The notes: a model not told the origin generated them from the letters alone. Shown: positions 1-9,486, numbered from the stretch's first letter. The stretch is 64,000 nt of DNA from Ancalomicrobiaceae bacterium S20 (GCA_040269895.1 CP158568.1:4058001-4122000), one strand, 5' to 3'. Made by a program: numbers and translations.

Positions 1-307
1 GTCGGGTGACATGACGGTTCCGCCACGGTCGCGTGACACTCCTGTGACGGCTACGGATCCTCGCGTCGGAACCGCCGATCGATGCCAACGCCGCCCTCGG
101 ACGCGGTCGGATCGGCAGCCCAGATCGAAATCCACAATTAACGAACAATGTCGGAATATTGCCTTTTATTGTTCAACAAATGGATGCCAAACAGTTCGCG
201 ATTTCTGGACTTCTGGGCGCGGCGGGTCGAGAGCATATTCACCTCACCACAGCGCGAGACGGCGACGAGATCGCCGCAAGCGACTGTCTCAACAAGGAGA
301 TTGAGCC
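1..307. other. Non-coding 5' flank with inverted repeat
   Basis: No convincing gene is seen here. Positions 130-200 are clearly more AT-rich than the surroundings and probably hold the promoter of the small gene that starts at 308. An inverted repeat, GAACAAT at 143-149 and ATTGTTC at 168-174 with an 18-base spacer, could be an operator. That role is inferred from position only. Confidence 0.4.
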
Positions 308-550
308 ATGACCTTCGTTCGCACCACCATCGCCGTCGTCGCCTTCGCCGCTTCGGCCACCACCGCCTTCGCCGACGTCGCCACCGATGCCGACCGCGCC
401 GCCTTCTACCGCGCGCTGAACGGCGCCCCCGTCGCCGCGACCGTCATCGAAGGCCGTCAGGCCGCCACCACGACCCGTCCGGCCGGTCTCTCCGAGGCCG
501 ACGCGCTGCGCCTGCAGGTCGTCGCGGGCCGCCAGAACCCGAACCACTGA
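308..550 (+). CDS. Small secreted protein of unknown function
   Basis: This 80-residue protein begins at an ATG preceded by a good AAGGAGA ribosome site at about 294-300. Residues 1-22 form a clear Sec signal peptide (basic start, hydrophobic Ala/Val stretch, cleavage near AFA-DV), so the mature product is about 58 residues and periplasmic or secreted. The mature part carries no motif I recognise. It is moderately charged and contains a Thr/Ala segment and the stretch SEADALRLQVVAGRQNPNH. The gene stands alone, with a strong hairpin terminator about 110 bases after its stop and an AT-rich promoter region before it. It resembles the short exported proteins of unknown function that are common in Hyphomicrobiales. 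Function unknown. Confidence 0.75.
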   Translation: MTFVRTTIAVVAFAASATTAFADVATDADRAAFYRALNGAPVAATVIEGRQAATTTRPAGLSEADALRLQVVAGRQNPNH

Positions 551-658
551 ACGCGCATACGGGCGGCTCGCCGCTCGACATCTCCCGTGGGACGGCCCGG
601 GCGGCGCGGCATCCGCCCCCGATCCGGCCGTTCCGGCCCTCCCGCGAGACAAAGCAAG

Positions 659-690
659 ACGGCGCCCGTTCGGGCGCCGTTCGCGTTTGT
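659..690 (+). terminator. Intrinsic terminator after small secreted protein
   Basis: A perfect 9-bp stem, ACGGCGCCC at 659-667 and GGGCGCCGT at 672-680, closes a GTTC loop and is followed by a modest T-containing stretch. It lies between the small gene at 308-550 and the convergent AsnC-type gene and may serve both. Confidence 0.65.
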
Positions 691-798
691 CGACCAGGCA
701 GGGGCGTCACGTTCAGCGCCGGAGCGCGCCGTTCGGACGCATGACCGACGCCGGCGCGACGTCTCGGCCATCTCCGAGCCGACCATCGCCAGGCCCGC

Positions 799-1281
799 TC
801 ACTCCGGGACCGGCACGACCATCGTGTGCTTGACCCGGCTCAGCGCGAAGCTCGACTCGATCGAGGCGACGCCGGTCAGCCGCGACATCTTCTCCTTGAT
901 GAAGCGCTCGTATTCGCCGAGGCTGCCGACCACGATGCGCATCAGGTAGTCGCGCGTGCCGGTCATCAGGTAGCACTCCATCACCTCCGGCCAGGTCGCG
1001 ACCGCGGCATTGAACCGCTCGAGCTCCTCCTCGCGCTGCCGCTCCAGCCGCACCGAGGCGAAGACGTTGACCTCGAGCCCGACCCGGTTCTGGTCGACCA
1101 CCGCGACATAGCCCGAAATGATGCCGCGCTCTTCGAGCAGCTTGACGCGCCGCAGGCACGGCGACGGCGACAGACCGACCCGGCCGGCGAGCTCGGTGAT
1201 GGTCAGGCGGCCGTCCTTCTGCAATTCGGACAGGATGCGGCGGTCGATGCGATCGAGCGCGATATTGGCGTCATTTGCCAC
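799..1281 (-). CDS. Lrp/AsnC family transcriptional regulator
   Basis: This 160-residue protein has the usual Lrp/AsnC length and layout. The N-terminal helix-turn-helix (residues about 8-65) begins with ALDRIDRRILSELQKDGR and contains the recognition segment VGLSPSPCLRRVKLLEERG. A RAM ligand-binding domain follows (about 70-155), including the typical VMECYLMTGTRDYLMRIVV stretch. The GTG start is supported by AAGGAG seven bases upstream. Such proteins form octamers that sense amino acids or related small molecules. It is divergently transcribed from the AceE/transketolase-like gene across a 113-bp gap, so control of that gene, and of itself, is the natural inference. The ligand is unknown. 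Confidence 0.93.
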   Translation of the reverse strand: MANDANIALDRIDRRILSELQKDGRLTITELAGRVGLSPSPCLRRVKLLEERGIISGYVAVVDQNRVGLEVNVFASVRLERQREEELERFNAAVATWPEVMECYLMTGTRDYLMRIVVGSLGEYERFIKEKMSRLTGVASIESSFALSRVKHTMVVPVPE

Positions 1282-1394
1282 GGATGGGCTCCTTCACGCG
1301 ATTTCCTGCCACGATAAATCGCTTCACGCGGCAAGAATGGCAACAAGATGCGTGGTTCCCCGGCTAATCTCGCCGAAACCGCCGAGGTGCACCG

Positions 1395-3795
1395 ATGAGC
1401 GCTGCCGATCCCCGCCTGCCCTATCTCGCCGAAATCGAGCGCCGCGCGCTCTGGCTCGCATCCTGGACCATCCACAACGCCAACCATCTGCGCGCGGGCG
1501 GCGAGGTGAAGGTCGGCGGCCATCAGGCCTCGTCAGCATCGATGGCGACGATCATGACCGCGCTCTACCTCGGCACGCTGAAGCCGGAGGACCGTGTCGC
1601 GGTGAAGCCGCATGCCTCGCCGATCTTCCATGCGCTGCAGTATCTCGCCGGCAACCAGACGCTGGAAAAGCTGCGGAATTTCCGCGGCTACAAGGGCGCA
1701 CAGAGCTATCCCTCGCGCACCAAGGACGTCGACGACGTCGACTTCTCGACCGGCTCGGTCGGCCTCGGCGTGGCGCAGACGCTGTTTTCCTCGCTGGTGC
1801 AGGACTATGTCCGCGCCCACGGTCTCGGCGGCGACCGGCCGGAGGGCCGCATGGTCGCGCTCGTCGGCGACGCCGAGATGGACGAGGGCAACATCTACGA
1901 GGCGTTGATCGAGGGCTGGAAGCACGGCCTGCGCAATTGCTGGTGGGTGGTGGACTACAATCGCCAGAGCCTCGATGCGGTCGTGCGCGAGGGTCTGTGG
2001 GAGCGGTTCGAGAAGATGTTCGCCGGCTTCGGCTGGGACGTGGTGATCGTGAAGTACGGCCGCCTGCAGGAGGCCGCCTTCGCTGAAGCCGGCGGCGCGG
2101 CGCTGAAGCGCTGGATCGATGAATGCCCGAACCAGCTCTATTCGGCGCTAGTGTTCCAGGGCGGCGCGGCGTTCCGCAAGCGCCTGCTCGACGATATCGG
2201 CGACCAGGGCCCGGTGACCGCGCTGATCGAGCGTCGCTCGGACGCCGAACTCGCCGCGCTGATGGGCAATCTCGGCGGCCACGATCTGCCGTCGCTGCTC
2301 GACGCCTTCGCCGCCGCCGCGACCCACGACCGGCCGACGCTGTTCATCTGCTACACGATCAAAGGCTTTGGCCTGCCGCTCGCCGGCCACAAGGACAACC
2401 ATGCCGGCCTGATGACGCCGACACAGGTCGAAACGCTGCGCCAAGCACTCGGCGTGCGCACCGGCCATGAGTGGGACAAGTGGGAGGGCGCGACCCTGCC
2501 GGCGGCCGAGTTGCAGCGCTTCGTCGACACCGCGCCGTTCTTCGCGAAGGGCCGGCGCCGGCTCGCCGCGGCCCGCGTCGCCGTGCCGGCGGCCCTGCCC
2601 TGCCCCGCTCCTGGCGGCAAGCCGGTCGCGACGCAGACCGGCTTCGGCCAGATCCTCAACGAGATCGCGCGCGACACCTCCGATCTCGCCGCGCGCATCG
2701 TGACCATGGCGCCGGACGTCACCGTCTCGACCAACCTCGGGGCCTGGGTGAACCGGCGCGGCCTGTTCGCCCGCGAGACGATGGCCGACACGTTCAAGGC
2801 CGAGCGGATTCCCTCGACCTACGCCTGGGAGTTCTCGCCGTCGGGACAGCATCTGGAACTCGGCATCGCGGAATCGAACCTGTTCATCGCCCTGTCGGCC
2901 TTCGGCCTGTCGGCGTCGATCGACGGCGCGCGGCTCCTGCCGATCGGCACGGTCTACGACCCGTTCATCCTGCGCGCCGCCGATCAGCTCAACTATGCCT
3001 GCTATCAGGACGCCCGCTTCATGCTGGTCGCCACGCCCTCGGGCGTGACGCTGGCGCCGGAGGGCGGCGCGCACCAGTCGATCGCGACGCCGTTGGTCGG
3101 CATGGCGCAGGACGGGCTCTGCGCCTTCGAACCGGCCTTCGTCGACGAACTCGCCGTGATGATGCGCTTCGGCTTCGACTACATGCAGCGCGACGGGGCG
3201 GCCGAGCCGGACGCGCGCACCTGGCTGCGCGATGCGACCGGCGGCTCGGTCTACCTGCGCCTGTCGACCCGGCCGGTCGAACAGCCGCTCCGGACCATGA
3301 CGCCCGCGCTCGAAGCGTGACATCATCGACGGCGCCTATTGGATGCGCGAACCCGGTCCGAATGCCGAGGTCGTCATCGCCTATACCGGCGCCGTTGCTC
3401 CCGAAGCGATCGAGGCGGTCGGGCTGATGGCCGAGGACCGGCGCGACGTCGGCCTGCTCGCGATCACCTCGGCCGACCGGCTCAACGCCGGCTGGACCGC
3501 GGCGCAGCGCGCCCGCGAGGACGGGCTCGCCCATGCCGAGAGCCACATCGAACGCCTGTTCGCCGGCCTGCCGCGCCATTGCGGCCTCGTCACGGTCGTC
3601 GACGGCCATCCGGCGACGCTCGCCTGGCTCGGCTCGGTCGCCGGCCATCGCACGCGCTCGCTCGGCGTCGAGCACTTCGGCCAGACCGGCACGATCGCCG
3701 ATCTCTACCGCCACTACGGCATCGATGCCGACGGCATCATGCGCGCGGCGCGCGGCCTGACCGGCGGCCGGCCGATCCGCTACGCGGCGGCGTGA
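1395..3795 (+). pseudogene. AceE/transketolase-like TPP enzyme, one frameshift
   Basis: The first frame runs from an ATG at 1395 (GAGG upstream) to a stop at 3318-3320, 641 residues. The remaining about 155 residues, starting DIIDGAYWMREPGPNAEVV, continue in the next frame to 3795. Homology flows straight through ALEA|DIIDGAYW, so a single extra base near 3315-3320 splits an enzyme of about 800 residues. It looks like the thiamine-diphosphate E1 / transketolase fold. The TPP/Mg motif GDAEMDEGN...DYNRQSLD (about residues 156-194) resembles that of AceE, with a central pyrimidine-binding domain and a C-terminal transketolase domain. Family members act on pyruvate or other 2-oxo acids or sugars; the exact reaction here is unknown. 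It is divergent from an Lrp-type regulator and followed by a strong terminator. Either a sequencing error or a recent inactivation. Confidence 0.8.
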
Positions 3796-3828
3796 GCCGC
3801 GGCGATCGCCGAGCCCGCTCCCTTGAAC

Positions 3829-3866
3829 GAGGCGTCGCCGCCGGTCGCGGCGACGCCTCCTTTCTT
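3829..3866 (+). terminator. Strong intrinsic terminator
   Basis: A perfect 12-bp stem (3829-3840 pairing with 3848-3859) closes a 7-base loop and is followed by a T-rich tail, TTTCTTTG. It sits 33 bases after the C-terminal frame of the transketolase-like gene, which supports 3795 as the true end of that gene. Confidence 0.85.
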
Positions 3867-4072
3867 TGTTCGTCCCCGGGGCACATGGCCGCCATTTGCG
3901 CCAGGAACGCCCGATCGCGCCCATGAAATGAGCAGGCCGAACCCCGAAACTCGGCTCGCCTCTTCGGAATGTTCAGCCGCCGTCTCCGCCTTCTAGGCTC
4001 CTGGAGCCGAGCCGTGTCGCCGCCGACGTGCGGGCCGCGACCGCCGGCTTCGTGTCAGGACCGGAGACGTCG

Positions 4073-5386
4073 ATGCCCGCCAACCGCTTCCATCTTTCCT
4101 GGTTTCTCCAAGGGTCGAGCATTCAGGCCTGGGGCGCGCCCTGGACCGGCAACATCTCCGAGCAGTGGATGAACCCGACCATGTTCCTCGACCTCGTCAG
4201 GGCGATGGAGCGAGCCTGCATGGACTACATCCTGGTCGAAGATTCGATCTATATCGGCCAGAACTGGAAGAACTCGCGCGAGATCTTCCTGACCAACGGC
4301 ATGTCGGTGCCGCGGCAGGAGCCCTCGGTCGTCGCGACGCTGATGGCGGCGGCGACGACCCGGCTCGGCATCGTGCCGACGCTGTCGACCTTCGCCTATC
4401 ACCCCTACCTGACCGCCCGCATCATCGGCTCGCTCGATCAGGTCTCCGGCGGCCGCGCCGGCTACAACATGGTGACCGGCTCGTCCGATCTGTCCGGCCA
4501 GAACTTCGGCCTCGACCAGCTGCCCGAGCATGACCATCGCTACGAGATGGCCGACGAGTACATCCAGATCTGCAAGCAGCTCTGGGGCTCGTGGGAGCCC
4601 GGCGCGATCGTCGCCGACCGCAAGTCGGGCGTGCTGATCGACCACACCAAGGTCCACCAGATCGACTTCAAGGGGCAGTACTATTCCTCGCGCGGACCGC
4701 TCAACTCCGGGCCCTGCCCGCAGGGCCAGCCGGTGATCGCGCAGGCCGGCGGCTCGGCCAAGGGCAAGGACTTCGCGGCCCGCTACGCCGACACGATCGT
4801 CTGCTCGGCCAAGGGCGTCGATGCGATGAAGGCCTATCGCGACGAGATCCGCGCGCTGATGACCAAGTACGGCCGCGATCCGGACACCTGCAAGATCCTG
4901 TTCCTGATCTCCCCGGTGGTCGGCTGGACGCAGTCGGAGGCCGACGAGATCCAGGCCCGCCGTGTCGCGGAAGCCGCGTCGAACCTCGATGTGCGGCTCG
5001 CCCAGCTCGGCTGGAGCACCAACATCGACTTCTCCGGCTTCGACCTCGACCAGCCGGTCGGCGAGCTTTCCACCAACGGACACCAGTTCAGCCTCGCGCA
5101 GTTCCTGCGCAAGGCAGGCAAGAGCACGCTGCGCGAGGCGATCGTCGACCACTCGACCAGCGGCTACGGCCTGTCGCTGGTCGGTACGCCGGCAAGCATC
5201 GCCGACCAGCTCGACGAGTGCATGCAGGCCGTCGGCGGCGACGGTTTCCTGATCGCCCTGCCGGACGTCAGCCGCCGCTCGGTCGCGACCATCACCGACG
5301 GGCTGATCCCGGAGCTGCAGCAACGCGATCTCGTCCGCCGCGCCTATGCCCATGAACAACTGCGCGACAACCTGCTCGAATTCTGA
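4073..5386 (+). CDS. LLM-class flavin-dependent monooxygenase (NtaA/DmoA family)
   Basis: This 437-residue protein belongs to the bacterial luciferase-like superfamily, NtaA/SnaA/DszA/DmoA branch. These TIM-barrel oxygenases use FMNH2 from a separate flavin reductase and O2 to cleave C-N or C-S bonds. Family signatures visible are NMVTGSSDLSGQNFG, the HRYEMADEYIQICKQLWGSW segment, and RGPLNSGPCPQGQPVIAQAGG in the flavin-binding region. The ATG at 4073 is preferred over an upstream in-frame GTG at 4028 because GGAG lies just before it and the family begins with a PANRFHL-like strand. An aminoacid-type ABC importer follows, and flavin reductases sit about 4 kb away, making a mobile reductase partnership plausible. 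Substrate unknown; nitrogen- or sulfur-containing small molecules are typical. Confidence 0.9.
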   Translation: MPANRFHLSWFLQGSSIQAWGAPWTGNISEQWMNPTMFLDLVRAMERACMDYILVEDSIYIGQNWKNSREIFLTNGMSVPRQEPSVVATLMAAATTRLGIVPTLSTFAYHPYLTARIIGSLDQVSGGRAGYNMVTGSSDLSGQNFGLDQLPEHDHRYEMADEYIQICKQLWGSWEPGAIVADRKSGVLIDHTKVHQIDFKGQYYSSRGPLNSGPCPQGQPVIAQAGGSAKGKDFAARYADTIVCSAKGVDAMKAYRDEIRALMTKYGRDPDTCKILFLISPVVGWTQSEADEIQARRVAEAASNLDVRLAQLGWSTNIDFSGFDLDQPVGELSTNGHQFSLAQFLRKAGKSTLREAIVDHSTSGYGLSLVGTPASIADQLDECMQAVGGDGFLIALPDVSRRSVATITDGLIPELQQRDLVRRAYAHEQLRDNLLEF

Positions 5387-5434
5387 GGTGTCAGGTCCAG
5401 GCAACCGCCTCGACCGCGCTTAATAAAGATCACT

Positions 5435-5491
5435 AGCCGCACCTCTTCGGTCTCCAATCGAGACACGAAGCGGCGCGGCTTTGTTATTTTT
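5435..5491 (+). terminator. Probable terminator after LLM monooxygenase
   Basis: An interrupted stem pairs AGCCGC (5435-5440) with GCGGCT (5475-5480), CTTCG with CGAAG and TCTC with GAGA, and is followed by the T-rich run TTGTTATTTTTA. It would end the monooxygenase transcript. The AT-rich bases after it (to about 5580) probably hold the promoter of the ABC transporter operon. Confidence 0.5.
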
Positions 5492-5674
5492 AAACTTATG
5501 CTGCACTGCCGAAAATATAGACATCATCACTTGGTTTTTAATCAGAAATAATCTTGACCGCTAGGGAAATCACTTACCTAATTCATGTGTGCTTGGACAT
5601 GGCGTCCGGCCGTTTCTTCTTCTCGAGAGATGGCCGGTCGGGTCCCGACGTCCGAAACGCGAGGATAATCGACC

Positions 5675-6508
5675 ATGAAAGACGCGTTCCCCTTCCGTCG
5701 TACCGGCGCCGCGATCCGCCGGACCCTGATCGCCTTCTCGCTCCTCGGCACCGGCGGGGCCATGGCCGAGACGCTCAAGTTCGGCAACGAGGGCGTCTAT
5801 CCGCCGTTCAGCATCCTGTCGAGCGACGGCAAGCTGACCGGCGTCGAGCCGGATCTGGCGCGCGAGATGTGCAAGCGCATGAAGGTCGAGTGCGAAGTCG
5901 TCGCCATGGACTTCAAGGCGCTGATCCCGTCGCTGCTGCAGGGCAAGTTCGACGGCATCACCACGCAGCTGTCGCCGACGCCGGAACGCAAGGAGAAGCT
6001 CGCTTTCGGCATCCCGCTGTTCCTCAATCCCGGCACCTTCGTCGTGCCGAAGTCGAGCAGCTACACCTTCACCAAGGCCGGCCTCGCCGGCAAGGGCATC
6101 AAGCTCGGCGTGCAGCGCGGTTCCTCGATGGTGAAGTATTCCGAGGCCATGCTCGGCGACAGCGTCGCCTATGTCTTCTACGACAACCCTGACCAGATGA
6201 AGCTCGACCTCCTGGCCGGCCGCATCAACGCGGTGTTCGACTCGAAGATCAACTGGACGCTCGAGCTGATCTCCAAGCCGGAAGGCAAGGACTGGAAGCT
6301 CGACGGCGGCGACCACTGGACCGGCGATCCGAGCGTGCCGGAGGCCGAGCGCGGCTACAGCTGGGTGGTCAAGAAGGGTGACGAGGCGCTGCTGAAGCGC
6401 ATGGACGCGGCCCTGACCGAGATGATCAAGGACTGCACCTACACCACCATCCGCAAGAAGTACCTCGACATCACCACGCTGCCCGCCGAGGCGCATTGCG
6501 TGAAGTGA
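5675..6508 (+). CDS. Periplasmic amino-acid-type ABC substrate-binding protein (family 3)
   Basis: This 277-residue protein has an N-terminal signal peptide (residues 1-31, RRTLIAFSLLGTGGAMA, cleavage before ETLKFG). The mature part has the family 3 solute-binding (SBP_bac_3) layout: KFGNEGVYPPFSILSSDGKLTG at its start, the GVEPDLAREM helix, FDGITTQLSPTPERKEKLAF hinge motif and KLGVQRGSSMVKY second lobe. It would capture a polar amino acid or similar zwitterion in the periplasm. It is followed by two HisMQ-type permeases and an ATPase in the same direction, forming a complete importer. GAGG lies about 10 bases before the ATG. The ligand cannot be named; neighbouring oxygenases suggest a catabolic substrate. 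Confidence 0.92.
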   Translation: MKDAFPFRRTGAAIRRTLIAFSLLGTGGAMAETLKFGNEGVYPPFSILSSDGKLTGVEPDLAREMCKRMKVECEVVAMDFKALIPSLLQGKFDGITTQLSPTPERKEKLAFGIPLFLNPGTFVVPKSSSYTFTKAGLAGKGIKLGVQRGSSMVKYSEAMLGDSVAYVFYDNPDQMKLDLLAGRINAVFDSKINWTLELISKPEGKDWKLDGGDHWTGDPSVPEAERGYSWVVKKGDEALLKRMDAALTEMIKDCTYTTIRKKYLDITTLPAEAHCVK

Positions 6509-6610
6509 GGTTTCCGCACGACGGCGCTCCGGCGCCGTCGTTTGCGGGCGGCGCGGGCACGGGTCGGGTCCGCTCGCCTTCCGGCGCGACCTCCATCCGG
6601 GGAGAGACCG

Positions 6611-7309
6611 ATGGCGCTCAGTTCGGAACAATTCGCCGGATACATGCGCCAGATGGCCGGCGGCGCGCTGATCACGATCGAGCTGTTCGCGGCGAGCTTC
6701 GCGCTGGCTTTGCTCTTCGGCACCCTGATCGGCATCGTGACGCAGACGCGCAACCCCGTCGTGCGCGCGCTCTGGAAGACCTACGCCTCGATTTTCACCG
6801 GTGTGCCGTCGCTCCTGGTGATCTTCCTCGTCTACTACGGCGGCAGCGCGATGATGACCGCGCTGTTCGGCCGGGCAAAGCCATTCGAGGTGACGCCGTT
6901 CGGCGCCGGGCTCGTGTCGCTCACCATCGTCTATGCGGCCTATGTCGCGGATCTCGTGCATGGCGCGGTCCAGAACCTGCCGCGCGGCCAGTTCGAGGCC
7001 GCCGCCGCGCTGGCGATCCGGCCGCGCCACGCCTGGATCTATGTGATCCTGCCGCAGCTCGCGCGTCTGGCGCTGCCGGGGCTCATCAACGTCTGGCTGG
7101 TCATGCTGAAGGACACGCCGCTCGTGTCGCTCGCCGGGCTCAACGACATCGTCGCGCATTCGAAGCTCGCCGCCGGCGCCACCAAGGAGCCGTTCGTGTT
7201 CTTCGTGATCGCATCCCTGTTCTTCATCGCCTTCAGCTGGGTCTCGCTCGCGGCGACCCGCCGGCTCGAGATGCGGCTCGCAAGCGGCATGGCGGAGGTG
7301 AAGTCATGA
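6611..7309 (+). CDS. Amino-acid-type ABC transporter permease (HisM/Q-like), first
   Basis: This 232-residue membrane protein has about five hydrophobic helices and the His/Glu/Gln/Arg/opine permease layout. The EAA loop, EAAAALAIRPRHAWIYVILPQ, sits near residue 130-150 and would dock onto the ATPase. The ATG at 6611 follows GGGGAGAG and begins MALSSEQFAGYM; upstream in-frame codons are less likely. The gene overlaps the next permease by the ATGA at 7306-7309, indicating translational coupling. With the second permease it forms a heterodimeric channel. Confidence 0.9.
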   Translation: MALSSEQFAGYMRQMAGGALITIELFAASFALALLFGTLIGIVTQTRNPVVRALWKTYASIFTGVPSLLVIFLVYYGGSAMMTALFGRAKPFEVTPFGAGLVSLTIVYAAYVADLVHGAVQNLPRGQFEAAAALAIRPRHAWIYVILPQLARLALPGLINVWLVMLKDTPLVSLAGLNDIVAHSKLAAGATKEPFVFFVIASLFFIAFSWVSLAATRRLEMRLASGMAEVKS

Positions 7310-8130
7310 GCGCCCTGCCGATCGACCTCGCGCTCGCCTGGCGCAGCCTGCCGGCCATGTTCGGGGGGCTCGCGACGACGATCGCCCTCGTGCTGATCGT
7401 GCTGGTGACCGGGCTCCTGCTCGCGATCCCGGTCAGCGTGGCGCGGATGTCGCGCAACCCGATCGCGAACATCCCGGCGGCGGCGTTCGTGGTGTTCTTC
7501 CGCGGCGCGCCGCTCCTGATCCTGCTCTATTTCGTCTACTACGGCTTCGGACAAGTCGAGGCGATCCGCAACGGGCCGCTCTGGCTCGTGTTCGGCAACG
7601 CCTTCGCCTGCGCGGTGATCGGGCTCACCTTCAACCATGCCGCCTTCATGGTCGAGGTGATCCGCGGCAGCCTGCAGGCAGTGCCGGCGGGTCTGGTCGA
7701 GGCGGCCTCGGCGCTCGGGCTGACCCCGCGCGAGACGCTGGTCCATATCAGCGGGCCGCTGGCGATCCGCTACGGGCTCAAGGCCTACCTCAACGAAATC
7801 ATCATGTTCATCAAGGGCACGGCGGTGGTCGGCGTCATCACGGTGACCGACCTCACCGCCGTCGCCAACGGGTTGTTCGAGGAGACCTACGACCCGTTCA
7901 CGCCGATGCTGACGGCGGCCTTCTTCTACTGGGCGCTGGTCAACGTGATCCGCATCGCATTCGAACGGGTCGACCGGCGCCTGGCGCGCCATCTGGTCCG
8001 CACCGGGCCGGTGGCCGAGCCCACCAGCGTGGCACCGGCCGGCCGTACGGTCCACTCCAGCCCCGCACCCGCGCCGACGATCAGCACCACCGCGCCCGCC
8101 GCCCAGCTACAGAAGGAACAGGTGCCGTGA
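7306..8130 (+). CDS. Amino-acid-type ABC transporter permease, second
   Basis: This 274-residue protein is a second HisMQ-type permease with an EAA loop, VEAASALGLTPRETLVHISG, and about five transmembrane helices. It starts at the ATG overlapping the previous stop. The last about 45 residues form a Pro/Ala/Thr-rich cytosolic tail after LARHLVR, an unusual extension for this family that carries no recognised motif. The stop overlaps the GTG start of the ATPase, so the four genes are tightly coupled. Confidence 0.9.
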   Translation: MSALPIDLALAWRSLPAMFGGLATTIALVLIVLVTGLLLAIPVSVARMSRNPIANIPAAAFVVFFRGAPLLILLYFVYYGFGQVEAIRNGPLWLVFGNAFACAVIGLTFNHAAFMVEVIRGSLQAVPAGLVEAASALGLTPRETLVHISGPLAIRYGLKAYLNEIIMFIKGTAVVGVITVTDLTAVANGLFEETYDPFTPMLTAAFFYWALVNVIRIAFERVDRRLARHLVRTGPVAEPTSVAPAGRTVHSSPAPAPTISTTAPAAQLQKEQVP

Positions 8131-8906
8131 CCGTTCAGACCCTGCCGATCGCCCCTCCGCGCAGCGAAGCCCGGCCGATCGCGGTCGAGATGACCGCGGT
8201 CGACAAGTGGTACGGCTCGTTCAAGGCGCTGAACCAGATCGACCTCACCGTCGCGCGCGGCGAGAAGATCGTGGTCTGCGGCCCCTCGGGTTCGGGCAAG
8301 TCGACGCTGATCCGCTGCATCAACCGGCTGGAACCGCACGATGCCGGGCGCATCGTCGTCAACGGCATCGAGGTGAACGGCTCGGCGATCAGTACCCAGG
8401 ACGTTCGCCTGTCGGTCGGCTTCGTGTTCCAGCAGTTCAACCTGTTCCCGCACCTGACGGTGCTCGAGAACTGCATGCTGGCGCCGCGGCTGACGCGCAA
8501 GATGTCGATCGGCGCGGCCGAGGCGGTGGCGCGGCGCTATCTCGACCGCGTCCATGTCGGCGCGCAGGCGGCCAAGTATCCGAGCCAGCTCTCCGGCGGC
8601 CAGCAGCAGCGGGTCGCGATCGCGCGCGCGCTCTGCATGGAGCCGCCGATCCTCCTGTTCGACGAACCGACGTCGGCGCTCGACCCGGAGATGATCAAGG
8701 AAGTGCTGCAGGTGATGGAGGATCTCGCCGGCGACGGCACCACGATGATCTGCGTGACCCACGAAATGGGTTTTGCGCGTCGCGTCGCCAATCGCTGCGT
8801 GTTCATGGATCGCGGCGAGCTGGTGGAAGAAGCCACGGCGGAGGCCTTCTTCGAGGCGCCGAAGAGCGAGCGGCTGAGGACGTTCCTCGACCAGATCCTG
8901 CATTGA
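8127..8906 (+). CDS. Amino-acid-type ABC transporter ATP-binding protein (GlnQ/HisP-like)
   Basis: This 259-residue protein is a complete ABC ATPase: Walker A GPSGSGKST (about residue 52), Q-loop VFQQFNLFPHLTVLEN, signature LSGGQQQRVAIARAL, Walker B ILLFDEPTSALD and the H-loop VTHEMGF. The GlnQ/HisP subclass powers polar amino-acid uptake. It begins at GTG within the GTGA overlap with the second permease and closes the operon. Residues 1-23 form a short non-conserved lead before VEMTAVDKWYGSFKAL. Confidence 0.95.
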   Translation: MTVQTLPIAPPRSEARPIAVEMTAVDKWYGSFKALNQIDLTVARGEKIVVCGPSGSGKSTLIRCINRLEPHDAGRIVVNGIEVNGSAISTQDVRLSVGFVFQQFNLFPHLTVLENCMLAPRLTRKMSIGAAEAVARRYLDRVHVGAQAAKYPSQLSGGQQQRVAIARALCMEPPILLFDEPTSALDPEMIKEVLQVMEDLAGDGTTMICVTHEMGFARRVANRCVFMDRGELVEEATAEAFFEAPKSERLRTFLDQILH

Positions 8907-8914
8907 CGCAGCAA

Positions 8915-8941
8915 AGGCGGCGCCGCGCTGCGACGCCGCCT
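8915..8941. terminator. Hairpin between convergent operons
   Basis: AGGCGGCG (8915-8922) pairs with CGCCGCCT (8934-8941) in the short gap between the ABC ATPase and the convergent flavin reductase. It has no proper T tract on either strand, so it is a weak or bidirectional terminator candidate. Confidence 0.4.
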
Positions 8942-8973
8942 CCCACGTTAGGCCAGAAACGAATCCGGTCCGC

Positions 8974-9486
8974 TCACCCGGCCGGAAAATCCGTCCTGAC
9001 CTTGCCGCGAAAGAACACCATCGGATCGCCCGTGCCGGCCGCCTTGGCGCCGACCACTGTGCCGATCACGATCGAGATGTCGCCATACGGCACAATCTGA
9101 GCGACCTTGCAGTCGAAGGTGCCGAGCGCGGCGGCGAAGACCGGCGCGCCGGTCGCGAGCGTCTCCCACTCGCCGGCGACGAAGCGATCCGCGCCCGACA
9201 GGCCGGTCTTTCCCGAGAACGCGTCGGCAACGTGGGTCGCAGTCGCGGGAAGGAAATTGACCGCGAAGGCGCCGCTTTCGACCACGGCGGCGAGCGCGCT
9301 GGTCTTCTTGTCGATCGACACGAGCATGGTCGGCGGATCGGCGGCGACATGCGCGGCCGACAGGCCGAGGAACCCGGCCGGACCGTCCGATCCGGCCGCC
9401 GTCACGACGGTCATGCCGGTGGCGCGTTCGCCCAGCGTCTTCCAGAAGGTCTTGGCGTCGATCGCCGGAGGGGTCGCCTCGGTCAT
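8974..9486 (-). CDS. Flavin reductase-like protein (NtaB/DIM6 family), first
   Basis: This 170-residue protein is of the small FMN-binding split-barrel flavin reductase family. Typical stretches are ATGMTVVTAAGSDGPAGFLG near the start, AFAVNFLPATATHVADAFSG in the middle and PYGDISIVIGTVVG near the end. Such proteins use NAD(P)H to make FMNH2 for two-component oxygenases. AGAGG lies before the ATG. It is last in a minus-strand run of LLM monooxygenase, second flavin reductase and this gene. Two LLM oxygenases nearby match two reductases, but the pairing cannot be decided from sequence. Confidence 0.88.
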   Translation of the reverse strand: MTEATPPAIDAKTFWKTLGERATGMTVVTAAGSDGPAGFLGLSAAHVAADPPTMLVSIDKKTSALAAVVESGAFAVNFLPATATHVADAFSGKTGLSGADRFVAGEWETLATGAPVFAAALGTFDCKVAQIVPYGDISIVIGTVVGAKAAGTGDPMVFFRGKVRTDFPAG

